From Prevotella sp. (GTDB lineage: Bacteria > Bacteroidota > Bacteroidia > Bacteroidales > Bacteroidaceae), in assembly GCA_017467565.1 (NCBI GenBank), contig JAFUSV010000093.1, positions 1 to 44,128 on the forward strand: a DNA stretch of 44,128 nt. The letters are read 5' to 3'. Position 1 is the stretch's first letter; every line of letters starts with the position of its first letter. Below are positions 9,082-17,235 of this stretch, one piece after another. Under the pieces are notes generated by a model. It was not told the origin of the DNA. It worked only from the letters and a program-made list of their open reading frames with translations, and did no database searches. The position numbers and the translations under genes were made by a program.

Positions 9082-10251
9082 ATGAGACAGAACAGAAACA
9101 TACTTTTAGCACTTGGCTGCTGGCTGCTGGCCGTTGGCTCTGCCAAGGCCGACGACTACAAGACGACGACCTTCAACCCCGTTGAGCATGCCGTCATCTC
9201 GCAGACCATTGCCCCTGATGCACGTGCAGCAGGTATGGGTGACGTAGGTGCTGCCAACGACCCCGATGTCAACTCGCAGTATTGGAACCTGGCCAAATAT
9301 CCGTTTACCATCAGCCGTGCCGGCATCGCGCTCAACTACACGCCGTGGCTGCGCCAGTTGGTCAACGACATCGACCTGGCCTACGCTGCCGGTTACTACC
9401 GCATAGGCGACTATGGTGCACTGTCAGGTTCGCTGCGCTACTTCTCGCTCGGCGAGGTCTATACCAGCGATGCCTACGACATGACCGTCAAGCCCTACGA
9501 GATGTCACTCGACGTAGCCTACTCGCGTATGCTGAGTGAGACGTTCTCACTCGGTGTAGGTCTGCGCTGGATATACAGCGACCTGCGTTATGACTACAGC
9601 GAGGACTCCAAGCCTGCCTCCGCCTTTGCCGCCGATATCGCCATGTACTACAACAACTACATCATGATGGGCAGCCGCGAGTGCCAGCTGGGACTCGGTT
9701 TGGTGGCCAGCAACATCGGTAGCAAGATATCGTACTATGGCGACGAGGAGAGCCAGTTCATACCCGCCAACCTGCGTCTGGGTGCATCGCTGATGATACC
9801 CATCGACGAGTTCAACCGCTTCTCTATCTCGGCCGATGCCAACAAGCTGCTGGTACCCACCGTGCCGCGCCAGGAGGTAGACGAGTCCAACAGTGACTAT
9901 CAGGACCGCGTGCGCCGTCAGTACAGCGACATGTCGAGCATCAAGGGTATCTTCAAGAGCTTCAGCGATGCCCCTGGCGGATTCAAGGAGGAGTTACAGG
10001 AGATACAATGGAGCGTCGGTGCCGAGTATGTGTACCACGACCAGTTCTCGCTGCGTGCGGGCTATCACCACGAGTCGGAATCGAAGGGTAACCGTAAGTA
10101 CTTCACCGTCGGTGGCGGTTTCCGCATGAGTGTCTTCTCGCTCGATGTGGGTTATGTCATCTCGACCGCACAGAGCAATCCTCTCGACCAGACGCTGCGT
10201 TTCACCTTGGCCTTCGACATGGATGGCATCAAGGACCTGTTCCGCAAGTAA
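9082..10251 (+). CDS. porV: PorV (LptO), type IX outer membrane shuttle protein
   Basis: PorV is a FadL-fold outer membrane beta-barrel that receives cargo from the SprA translocon and delivers it to PorU. The protein has 389 residues, close to the P. gingivalis protein, with a signal peptide ending SAKA. The family hallmarks are TIAPDARAAGMGDVGAA after the signal sequence, then NSQYWNLAKYPF, LNYTPWLRQLVNDIDLAY and SLRYFSLGEV. The C-terminus ends LRFTLAFDMDGIKDLFRK, an aromatic final barrel strand region. It follows the two C25 peptidases and ends at a strong terminator, so porU-porU2-porV form one unit. Confidence 0.95.
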   Translation: MRQNRNILLALGCWLLAVGSAKADDYKTTTFNPVEHAVISQTIAPDARAAGMGDVGAANDPDVNSQYWNLAKYPFTISRAGIALNYTPWLRQLVNDIDLAYAAGYYRIGDYGALSGSLRYFSLGEVYTSDAYDMTVKPYEMSLDVAYSRMLSETFSLGVGLRWIYSDLRYDYSEDSKPASAFAADIAMYYNNYIMMGSRECQLGLGLVASNIGSKISYYGDEESQFIPANLRLGASLMIPIDEFNRFSISADANKLLVPTVPRQEVDESNSDYQDRVRRQYSDMSSIKGIFKSFSDAPGGFKEELQEIQWSVGAEYVYHDQFSLRAGYHHESESKGNRKYFTVGGGFRMSVFSLDVGYVISTAQSNPLDQTLRFTLAFDMDGIKDLFRK

Positions 10252-10265
10252 ATGCCCACCCCTAT

Positions 10266-10292
10266 CCCCTCCCCAAGGGAGGGGTATTTTTT
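10266..10292 (+). terminator. Intrinsic terminator after porV
   Basis: CCCCTCCC (10266-10273) pairs perfectly with GGGAGGGG (10277-10284), followed by TATTTTTT. The stem is a member of the dispersed GC-rich repeat family but here has a proper T-run. It ends the porU-porU2-porV unit. Confidence 0.85.
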
Positions 10293-10311
10293 ATAGATAA
10301 TATTGTAGCTT

Positions 10312-10821
10312 ATGAATATTCGTGTAGGATTTGGATACGACGTGCACCAGATAGCTGAAGGTCGCGAACTATGGATGGGAGGTATCAGGATTCCATTCCA
10401 TCACCCCGCCAATGGGGATGAGCAGGAGGTGGACTTAGGGCTCCTTGGCCACTCTGATGCCGACGTGCTCATCCATGCTATCTGCGATGCCATACTTGGG
10501 GCAGCCAACATGCGTGACATAGGCTACCATTTCCCCGACACCTCCGACGAGACACTGGGCATGGACAGCAAGATTATACTCCGCAAGACCATAGAGCTCA
10601 TTGCGTCCAAAGGTTATACCTTTGGAAACGTCGACGCTACCATTTGTGCTGAGCGTCCCAAGATGAACCCACACATCCCGCAGATGCAGCAGACGCTGGC
10701 CGAAGTCATAGGTTGTGACCCCGACCAGATCAGCATCAAGGCCACCACCACCGAGCGCCTCGGATTCGTAGGCCGTCAGGAAGGCATGGCCGCCTATGCC
10801 GTTGCACTTCTCGAACGATAG
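10312..10821 (+). CDS. ispF: 2-C-methyl-D-erythritol 2,4-cyclodiphosphate synthase
   Basis: IspF converts CDP-ME 2-phosphate to MEcPP in the non-mevalonate isoprenoid pathway, as a homotrimer with Zn and Mg at subunit interfaces. The protein is 169 residues, near the usual 155-165. Visible signatures are the metal ligands D and H in GFGYDVHQ, a third His in LLGHSDADVLIHAICDA, IGYHFPDT, and the C-terminal KATTTERLGFVGR. The stretch between RIPF and LLGH carries an extra HHPANGDEQEVD segment. It lies directly after porV, as in P. gingivalis, but a terminator separates them, so it should have its own promoter. Confidence 0.97.
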   Translation: MNIRVGFGYDVHQIAEGRELWMGGIRIPFHHPANGDEQEVDLGLLGHSDADVLIHAICDAILGAANMRDIGYHFPDTSDETLGMDSKIILRKTIELIASKGYTFGNVDATICAERPKMNPHIPQMQQTLAEVIGCDPDQISIKATTTERLGFVGRQEGMAAYAVALLER

Positions 10822-10848
10822 TCCTTCCTCCCTTTTTCCTAACTATAG

Positions 10849-11002
10849 GTTTGCAGGTGCTAAACATGCTGTTTACGAGTGCTAAACATGCTGTTTGCAG
10901 TAAGGAAACATATAGTTTCCCGTAATGAAACTACCAGTTTCCCGTAATGAAACTCATAGTTTCCCGTAATGAAACTACCAGTTTCCTACTGGGAAACTCA
11001 TG
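10849..11002. repeat. 22-bp tandem repeat array 1 (seven units)
   Basis: Seven contiguous 22-bp units start at 10849, 10871, 10893, 10915, 10937, 10959 and 10981 with no spacer. Each has the dyad GTTT-N9-AAAC (17 bp) plus a 5-bp tail such as TACCA, TCATA or CATGC. The first two units share GTGCTAAACATGCT; units 4-6 share GTTTCCCGTAATGAAAC. It lies between ispF and the TPR lipoprotein gene. Repeats every two helical turns would put all dyads on one face of the DNA, as expected for a protein-binding array. It is not a CRISPR, since there are no spacers. Confidence 0.9.
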
Positions 11003-11113
11003 CTGCAAAGATTTAATAAATCACAAAAAAACGAGGAAAAAGCTCAGAGTACTGATTTATATGTGTAAATTTGCAGATTAAAAGAGTTATTATCAAAGAT
11101 TAGAATAGAAAGA

Positions 11114-12799
11114 ATGAAACAGAAAGGATTGCTTCTGCTGTCAGCTGCCGCTATACTGCTGACATCGTCGTGTTCAAAACTCGGTCCCCTGTCGGCCGAC
11201 AATTTCAAAGTTAACCCTAACCCGCTTGAGACGGAAGCCGGCACTGTCAGCGCTACCATCAACGGCATGTTCCCCGAAAAGTACATGAAGAAGAAGGCCG
11301 TGGTGACGGTGACGCCGCAACTGCGCTACCAGACCACGCAGGGCTTGAAGACCGTCAACGGCGAGAAAGCTACGTTCCAGGGCGAGAAGGTACTGGGCAA
11401 CGACCAGACCATATCGTACCTGCTGGGTGGACGCTATACGATGAAGAGCAACTTCAAGTATGAGCCCGAGATGCAGCAGAGCGATCTCTACCTGACGTTC
11501 GATGCCAGGATAGGCAAGAAGACAGTGATAGTGCCCGATGTGAAGGTGGCTACGGGTATCATGGCCACCTCCGAACTGTATAAGCGCACGCTGGCATCGG
11601 CTCAGCCTGCCCTGGCCGAGGATGCCTTCCAGCGCGTCATCGCCCAGAAGCAGGAGGCCAACGTGAAGTTCCTCATCGGTCAGGCCACGCTGCGTCAGAG
11701 CGAGCTGCAGAACAACTCGGTGAAGGAGTTTGTACGCCTGCTGGACGAGATAGCCAAGAATCAGGAGAGCCGCATCCTGGACGGCGTGGAGGTATCGGCC
11801 TACGCCTCGCCCGACGGTGGCTTCGACATCAACGAGAAACTGGCCGGCAAGCGTCAGGACGTGACGGCCGACTACGTGAACAAGCAGATGAAGCAGACCA
11901 AAGCTCAGGGCCCCGTCGACACCCGCTATACGGCTGAGGACTGGGAAGGCTTCCAGGAACTGGTGGCTGCCTCTAACATACAGGACAAGGATGTCATCCT
12001 GCGCGTCCTGTCTATGTATCAGGATCCCGAGGAGCGCGAGCAGCAGATACGCAACATCTCGGCTGCCTTCGGCGAGCTGACTGACGGCATCCTGCCTCAG
12101 TTGCGCCGTGCCCGCATGATTATCAACTACGAGGTGGTGGGCCGCGACGACGAGCAGATCATGAACCAGTACAAGGAGGACCCCACGAAGCTGAGTCTCG
12201 AGGAGATGCTCTACGGTGCCACGCTCTATGAGGACACAAACATGGCCGAACAGGTGTACAAGAAGACGGCCGAGCTGTACCCCAAGGATGCACGTGCCTA
12301 CAACAACCTGGCCCGTCTGGCCTATGCCAACGGCAAGTACGATGAAGCCAAGCAGTGGGCCGACAAGGCTCTCGCCGTAGACAAGAACCAGGCCGAGGCT
12401 AACGCCAACCTCGGACTGCTGGCTCTGCAGCAGGGTGACATGCTCAATGCCGAGACCTACATCGCCAAGGCTGCCAACGCCCACGGACTGGGCGAGATTC
12501 TGGGCAACCTGCATCTGGCTCAGGGCAAGTATGCACAGGCCGAGCAGGACTTCGGCTACGCCATGACCAACTCTGCCGCTCTGGCCCAGATCATGAACAA
12601 GAACTACAGTCAGGCCGAGAAGACGCTGAGGGGCGTGAAGAACGCGGATGCCACGACCGACTACCTGAAGGCCATCGTCTATGCCCGCACAGGTAGCACC
12701 ACCGAGGCTGCCAAGGCTCTCAGCCAGGCCATTGCCAAGGATCCCACGCTGGCTGACTATGCCGCCAAGGACCTGGAACTGGTGAAAGTGAAGAAGTGA
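11114..12799 (+). CDS. Tetratricopeptide-repeat lipoprotein with OmpA-like segment
   Basis: This is a 561-residue protein with a lipoprotein signal (ILLTSSC at about residue 20), so probably anchored in the periplasm or outer membrane. The N-terminal 170 residues look beta-rich (SADNFKVNPNPLETEAGTV). A middle part contains VSAYASPDGGFDINEKLAGKRQDVTADYV, resembling the OmpA C-terminal peptidoglycan-binding motif (Y-A-D/S-P-x-G ... N ... L-x-x-R). Residues about 380-555 are TPRs (YNNLARLAYANGKYDEAKQWADKAL and following repeats). An assembly or scaffold role at the envelope is an inference. The next gene begins 34 bp downstream across a short GTGA-rich repeat. I cannot name the family with certainty. 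Confidence 0.75.
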   Translation: MKQKGLLLLSAAAILLTSSCSKLGPLSADNFKVNPNPLETEAGTVSATINGMFPEKYMKKKAVVTVTPQLRYQTTQGLKTVNGEKATFQGEKVLGNDQTISYLLGGRYTMKSNFKYEPEMQQSDLYLTFDARIGKKTVIVPDVKVATGIMATSELYKRTLASAQPALAEDAFQRVIAQKQEANVKFLIGQATLRQSELQNNSVKEFVRLLDEIAKNQESRILDGVEVSAYASPDGGFDINEKLAGKRQDVTADYVNKQMKQTKAQGPVDTRYTAEDWEGFQELVAASNIQDKDVILRVLSMYQDPEEREQQIRNISAAFGELTDGILPQLRRARMIINYEVVGRDDEQIMNQYKEDPTKLSLEEMLYGATLYEDTNMAEQVYKKTAELYPKDARAYNNLARLAYANGKYDEAKQWADKALAVDKNQAEANANLGLLALQQGDMLNAETYIAKAANAHGLGEILGNLHLAQGKYAQAEQDFGYAMTNSAALAQIMNKNYSQAEKTLRGVKNADATTDYLKAIVYARTGSTTEAAKALSQAIAKDPTLADYAAKDLELVKVKK

Positions 12800-12836
12800 G
12801 AAGTGAGGAGTGATAAGTGATAAGTGAGAAGTGATG
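12787..12836. repeat. AAGTGA-type short repeats at a gene junction
   Basis: Imperfect repeats of AGTGAGA/AGTGATA run from the last codons of the TPR gene through the start of the next gene, overlapping its ribosome-binding region. The same type of repeat occurs at 42233-42295 between the efflux genes. Confidence 0.7.
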
Positions 12837-13862
12837 AGTAAGAAATCTGTAACACGAAGGATTAGTCTGATGGGAGTGATACTTATCACTTCTCTCTTAT
12901 CACTTGTCACTTCTTCCTGCGGTGGCAACAGCAACATGTTCAGGCTGGAGGGACACTTCAAGAACCTGAACGGAGGTGAATTCTACATCTACGACATCAA
13001 CGACGGATGGAAAGACACCATCGTCATACAGAACGGAGACTTCACCTACGAACGGGCCATGGAGGACACCACGACGCTCATCCTGCTCTTTCCCAACTAT
13101 TCTGAACTGCCCATCCTGGCAAGGGCAGGCGTAGAGATCGACATTGAAGGCGATGCCTCGCATCTGCGCGAAACGGAGGTCTCGGGCGACGAGGCCAACG
13201 ACCTGCTGACGGAATTTCGCCAGAAGATTAGTGACCTGTCAGCTACCCAGGCACAGGACGAGGCCCGCCGATTCATCAAGGAGCATCCCGCCTCGCCGGC
13301 CTGCCACTATGTGCTGCACAGGTTCTTCCTCCTGTCACCATCGCCCGACTATGCCGAAGCCAGCCGTCTCTGCTCCGACATCATCAAGGCACAGCCGGGC
13401 AACCGCAAGCTGCTGCGACTGCGCAACATGCTGGCAAGTTTCAAGGACAGGGATCTGCAGCAGCTGCCTGAGTTCACCGCCGTCGACGTCAAGGGCGACA
13501 CCATCACCGAGGGGTACTTCACGTCACGTATCAACATCATCCAGTCATGGGCCAACTGGAGCTACGACTCACAAAGCATCGTACGCCTGCTGCGCCAGAA
13601 GCAGAAGGCCGACCCCGACAAGATAGCCGTCGTCACCATCGACCTCGATGCCTCGGCATCAGAGAGTAAGACCTTCCTGGAACGCGACAGCATCACGTGG
13701 CCTAACATCTGCGACGGCGACATGTGGCAGTCGCCACTCGTCAAACTCTTTGGCATCACCTCCGTCTGCGAGACCATCATCTTCGACAAGGACGGAAAGA
13801 CCATAGCACGCAAGCAGGGCGGACAGGACCTGGAAAAGACTATAGACGACCTGCTGCAATAG
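12834..13862 (+). CDS. DUF4369-type thioredoxin-fold lipoprotein lacking CxxC
   Basis: The protein has 342 residues with a lipobox-type signal (LVTSSCGG). The N-terminal domain (FRLEGHFKNLNGGEFYIYD...GDFTYE) matches the DUF4369 beta-domain found in front of AhpC/TlpA thioredoxin folds in Bacteroidetes. The C-terminal half (LPEFTAVDVKGDT, INIIQSWANWSYDSQ, VVTIDLDAS, FGITSVCETIIFDKDGKTIARK) follows the TlpA fold, but the CxxC position reads ANWS, so it cannot work as a normal disulfide reductase. The ATG at 12834 is chosen; GTG at 12831 is in frame. It lies between the TPR lipoprotein and the AAA ATPase, all codirectional with short gaps. Confidence 0.75.
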   Translation: MSKKSVTRRISLMGVILITSLLSLVTSSCGGNSNMFRLEGHFKNLNGGEFYIYDINDGWKDTIVIQNGDFTYERAMEDTTTLILLFPNYSELPILARAGVEIDIEGDASHLRETEVSGDEANDLLTEFRQKISDLSATQAQDEARRFIKEHPASPACHYVLHRFFLLSPSPDYAEASRLCSDIIKAQPGNRKLLRLRNMLASFKDRDLQQLPEFTAVDVKGDTITEGYFTSRINIIQSWANWSYDSQSIVRLLRQKQKADPDKIAVVTIDLDASASESKTFLERDSITWPNICDGDMWQSPLVKLFGITSVCETIIFDKDGKTIARKQGGQDLEKTIDDLLQ

Positions 13863-13882
13863 CACCCTAACTACTTATTCTT

Positions 13883-15454
13883 ATGCTGATAAAAACACAA
13901 ACTGCTGCCGTGATGGGACTCGAAGCGGTCAACGTGACCGTCGAGGTACACATCGTGCACGGCGTCAACCTCCATTTCTCTGGTCTGGCAGATGCGGCCG
14001 TCCGCGAAAGCATAGACCGCATCCGCGCAGCACTGAGCAACAGCGGCTTCAAATATCCTGTCGGTGAAATCACCATCAACATGGCTCCTGCCGACATCAA
14101 GAAGGAAGGCAGCGGCTACGACCTGCCTCTGGCCATCGCCATCCTGGCAGCCGACAACAAGGTTGAGCAAGGGCTGCTGAGGGAATACATGATGGTAGGC
14201 GAGCTGGGACTCGACGGACGCCTGCTGCCCATACGCGGCGCACTGCCCATCGCCATCAAGGCGCGAGCACTGAAATACCGCGGACTCATCGTGCCACGAC
14301 AGAACACACGTGAGGCCGCTGTCGTCAACAACCTCGAGGTCTATGGCATGGACACGCTGCTCGACGTCATCCACTTCATCAATGGCAGCCAGGAGTACCA
14401 GCCCACCATTGTCAACACCCGACAGGAATTCTTTGCCCAGCAGAACCAGTTTGATGCCGACTTCTCCGATGTCCGTGGGCAGGAGAACGTCAAGCGTGCA
14501 CTGGAGGTGGCTGCCGCCGGCGGTCACAACCTCATCATGATAGGCCCGCCGGGTTCAGGAAAGTCCATGCTCGCCAAGCGTCTGCCCAGCATACTGCCGC
14601 CGCTCTCACTCAGCGAGAGCTTAGAGACCACCCAGATACACTCCATTGCCGGCAAGCTGTCGCGCGACACCAGCCTCATCTCGCAGCGTCCCTTCCGTTC
14701 ACCCCACCACACCCTCTCGCAGGTGGCCCTCGTCGGCGGCGGCACCAACCCGCAACCAGGCGAGATATCGCTGGCACACAACGGTGTGCTCTTCATGGAC
14801 GAGCTGCCCGAGTTCCAGCGCAGCGTCCTCGAGGTGATGCGCCAGCCACTCGAAGACCGCCACATCACCGTCAGCCGTGCCAAGTACTCCATCGACTACC
14901 CCGCCTCGTTCATGTTCGTAGCCTCCATGAATCCCTGTCCCTGCGGCTACTACGGCGACCCCAACCACAAGTGCGTCTGCACCCCGGGCCAGATACAGCG
15001 CTACATGAACAAAATCAGCGGTCCCCTACTCGACCGTATCGACATCCAGTGCGAGATACAGGCCGTGCCCTTCACCGAACTATCGAAGATGGCACCAGGC
15101 GAGCCGTCGGCTGCCATCCGCGAGCGAGTAATCAAGGCCCGCAACATCCAGACCGAGCGCTTCTCTAAGCTCCCCTCCCCCTCGGGAGGGGTTGGGGGTA
15201 GGCCTCACTGCAACGCCCAGATGACCGAGCGCATGCTCCACGAGTTCGCCGAGCCCGACGCTGCCTCGCTCGACATGCTGCGCATGGCCATGGAGCGATT
15301 AAAGTTGAGTGCCCGTGCCTACAGCCGCATCCTCAAGGTGGCCCGCACCATCGCCGACCTCGCCGGATCGGAGAAGGTAGAGGCTGTCCACATCGGCGAG
15401 GCCATCGGGTATAGGAACCTGGACCGCGGTGACTGGGCAGAGCGAGGAGTATAG
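13883..15454 (+). CDS. YifB/ComM family magnesium chelatase-like AAA ATPase
   Basis: This family includes ComM, a helicase that promotes branch migration during natural transformation in some bacteria. The 523-residue protein has the N-terminal ChlI-like domain (GLEAVNVTVEVHIVHGVNLHF), Walker A GPPGSGKSM at 221-229, Walker B GVLFMDELPEF around 302-312, the MNPCPCGYYG zinc-like motif, and a C-terminal domain ending ARTIADLAGSEKV...HIGEAIGYR. Around residues 430-442 the protein reads KLPSPSGGVGGRP where family members have a few residues before HCNAQM; that stretch is encoded by a dispersed palindromic repeat (15170-15198) kept in frame. It starts 20 bp after the previous gene and is closed by a hairpin at 15497-15534. 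Confidence 0.9.
   Translation: MLIKTQTAAVMGLEAVNVTVEVHIVHGVNLHFSGLADAAVRESIDRIRAALSNSGFKYPVGEITINMAPADIKKEGSGYDLPLAIAILAADNKVEQGLLREYMMVGELGLDGRLLPIRGALPIAIKARALKYRGLIVPRQNTREAAVVNNLEVYGMDTLLDVIHFINGSQEYQPTIVNTRQEFFAQQNQFDADFSDVRGQENVKRALEVAAAGGHNLIMIGPPGSGKSMLAKRLPSILPPLSLSESLETTQIHSIAGKLSRDTSLISQRPFRSPHHTLSQVALVGGGTNPQPGEISLAHNGVLFMDELPEFQRSVLEVMRQPLEDRHITVSRAKYSIDYPASFMFVASMNPCPCGYYGDPNHKCVCTPGQIQRYMNKISGPLLDRIDIQCEIQAVPFTELSKMAPGEPSAAIRERVIKARNIQTERFSKLPSPSGGVGGRPHCNAQMTERMLHEFAEPDAASLDMLRMAMERLKLSARAYSRILKVARTIADLAGSEKVEAVHIGEAIGYRNLDRGDWAERGV
15170..15198. repeat. GC-rich dispersed repeat inside the yifB reading frame
   Basis: The sequence CTCCCCTCCCCCTCGGGAG followed by GGGTTGGGGG matches the family of intergenic repeats elsewhere in the window (for example 32412-32440) but here lies within a coding region, adding roughly ten Pro/Ser/Gly-rich residues between two conserved blocks. 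The reading frame is intact across it. Confidence 0.8.
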
Positions 15455-15496
15455 CCTATACCTCATATATAATAAAAGAGAGCATATTCAAATAAA

Positions 15497-15534
15497 GTGA
15501 ACCCCGAAAGTTTTGTCTAACTTTCGGGGTTCAC
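15497..15534. terminator. Perfect 16-bp hairpin after yifB
   Basis: GTGAACCCCGAAAGTT at 15497-15512 pairs perfectly with 15519-15534 over a 6-base loop. It lies 42 bp after the yifB stop and 100 bp from the convergent lipoprotein gene. There is no T-run, so it is a weak or factor-dependent terminator, or an RNA-stabilising stem. Confidence 0.65.
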
Positions 15535-15563
15535 CTCTAAATAACCTCATCCCCTCATAATAG

Positions 15564-15632
15564 CCTCCCCTCCTTCGGAGGGGCCGGGGGAGGCTTTTTC
15601 CTTGGCTTCGGAGGGGCCGGGGGAGGCCCTTT
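15564..15632. repeat. Duplicated GC-rich hairpin at a convergent junction
   Basis: A 22-bp segment (CTTCGGAGGGGCCGGGGG then AGGC) occurs at 15573-15594 and again at 15606-15627, a 33-bp period. The first copy also pairs with CCCCTCC at 15567-15573. It sits immediately after the stop of the minus-strand lipoprotein and probably serves as its transcription end. Confidence 0.65.
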
Positions 15633-15636
15633 TCCT

Positions 15637-17214
15637 TCACTCAGCCTTCTCGATGGCGAAGAAGATGCCGCCGCAGAGCTCGATGAGTCCGTCCCACGTA
15701 TCCTTATAGCCTATCATGGTCAAGCGGTCGTCCACCTCGATGCCGCCAGCCTTGACGAAGCCCTTGCGGGCATCGCCTGTAGCGCCCCAGCCAGGATAGC
15801 AGCCATAGACGTAGAGCTCGTTGCCCTCATCGTCGACCAAGTGCAGGTTGCCGTAGTCATTGTTGTTGCCGTTCTTGTCCAGCAGGTCCTTCACGGTGCC
15901 GGTCACCATGTAGTACACCTCCTTGGAGTTAGGTGTCTTCTCGTCGAGGAAGTCCTTGATGGATATTTCGGTGACGGCATATTTCAGCTCCTCGAACGTA
16001 CCCGAGACCATCTGAGGCGTCTCCTTGTAGGCACCACGCTTACCCGACACGGTGACGATGTCACTCACCTTGGCCTCGGTGCCGGTGAAGCCTTCAGCCT
16101 TGTAGACGAGCGTCTCGCCAGTGTAGTCCTGTATATAGAATCCGGCCACACTCTCCTTGTAGTAGTAGAGGCGCGAGATGACACCCGTCAGGCGGTACTG
16201 CACATCACCCACCTCGGCAGCGAGGAACTCGGCCACGGTAGCGGCTACGATGGAGCCCTTCTGCACGATGTCGGCCTGCGCTGAATACTCATTACCCTCA
16301 TCGTCGGTGGTCACGAAGGTGAGTGTAGTGCTGCGGTCGCCACCTGCATTGGGTGCCGCATGGAACTTGACGCTGGTGGTAGTGCCGGTGGTGGTGATGC
16401 CGATGACGCTGAGCCACTCACGGGCAGCATCAGGTATGTCGACAGTGACGCCGTTGCCCTTGTTCACCAGAACGGCCGTGAAGTCGCCGCCCTCCAGGGG
16501 CAGGGTGTTGTTCTCCACATCGAGCGAGTCAATCTTGATGAGCGACTTCTCGATGCTGATGACGGTGACGTCGACCAACTCTACCTTGCCGTTGTAGACC
16601 GCGCGGGGACCCTCGACGGTGATGATGTCGCCCACCTCGAAGCCCCATCCGTTTTCACCGCTGATGGGGTTCTGGCCCTTGATGCCTTTCTTGTCGAGGG
16701 TACCGTAGATGTAGAGGCTGCCACTCTCGTCCTCTATGTTCCAGTTGCCATACTGGTTGTCGGGATTGCTGACGCAGGTACCTCGTACACGATAGGTGGT
16801 GCCGTCATTGCCATTGAGCACGGTGCTGATGGGTGTCAGCGGTGCCTCGGTCTTCTCGGTGGTCTGTATGAGGTTGAGGTTCTGCCGTGCTGAGCCACAC
16901 TGGATGTAGAGTTGGGCATCGCGGCTGCCAGTGGCTGGCGTAGCGGTGAAGGTGAGCTCGTGTGTGCCGGCACCGCCCTCGGCGGGAGTGATGGTCACCC
17001 ACTCGGGCATACCTTTCTTGTCTGTGGTTGATATGGTCCAGCTGTCGGCTGCCGTCAGTGTGATGGTGACCGAACCGCCGTCAGCGGGGAAAGCCAGATA
17101 GGACTGCGACACGCGCACCTCGCTGAGCAGCGTGGGGTCGTTGTTGTCAGAACAGGCAGTGAACAGGGTGATCACTGTGGCCACGATGGCCTGAAGAAAA
17201 TATCTGAGTTTCAT
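15637..17214 (-). CDS. BACON-domain lipoprotein with OB-fold (DUF5689-like) repeats
   Basis: The protein is 525 residues with a lipoprotein signal (TLFTACSDN). Residues about 30-120 form a BACON-type Ig-like domain (LAFPADGGSVTITLTAADSWTIS ... WVTITPAEGG), and a second one covers about 230-320. Three OB-fold-like segments (YRVRGTCVSN...LYIYGTL...GDIITVEG; YRLTGVISRL...GFYIQDYTG; YMVTGTVKDL...LYVYG) resemble the domains that Pfam calls DUF5689. BACON modules are thought to bind carbohydrate or mucin. It lies 21 bp downstream of the TonB-dependent receptor on the same strand, so the two are cotranscribed and probably form a surface uptake or binding pair. The substrate is unknown. Confidence 0.8.
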   Translation of the reverse strand: MKLRYFLQAIVATVITLFTACSDNNDPTLLSEVRVSQSYLAFPADGGSVTITLTAADSWTISTTDKKGMPEWVTITPAEGGAGTHELTFTATPATGSRDAQLYIQCGSARQNLNLIQTTEKTEAPLTPISTVLNGNDGTTYRVRGTCVSNPDNQYGNWNIEDESGSLYIYGTLDKKGIKGQNPISGENGWGFEVGDIITVEGPRAVYNGKVELVDVTVISIEKSLIKIDSLDVENNTLPLEGGDFTAVLVNKGNGVTVDIPDAAREWLSVIGITTTGTTTSVKFHAAPNAGGDRSTTLTFVTTDDEGNEYSAQADIVQKGSIVAATVAEFLAAEVGDVQYRLTGVISRLYYYKESVAGFYIQDYTGETLVYKAEGFTGTEAKVSDIVTVSGKRGAYKETPQMVSGTFEELKYAVTEISIKDFLDEKTPNSKEVYYMVTGTVKDLLDKNGNNNDYGNLHLVDDEGNELYVYGCYPGWGATGDARKGFVKAGGIEVDDRLTMIGYKDTWDGLIELCGGIFFAIEKAE

Positions 17215-17235
17215 AATGTGTATGCGGACTTGATG

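Noticed and set aside
10849..11002. CRISPR array
   Set aside because: Units are contiguous 22-bp repeats without unique spacers, and no cas gene is nearby.
11174..12961. Long open frame on the minus strand (595 codons)
   Set aside because: It is antisense to the TPR lipoprotein gene and its composition (His/Leu/Val/Gln-rich) is that of a shadow frame of a GC-biased gene.
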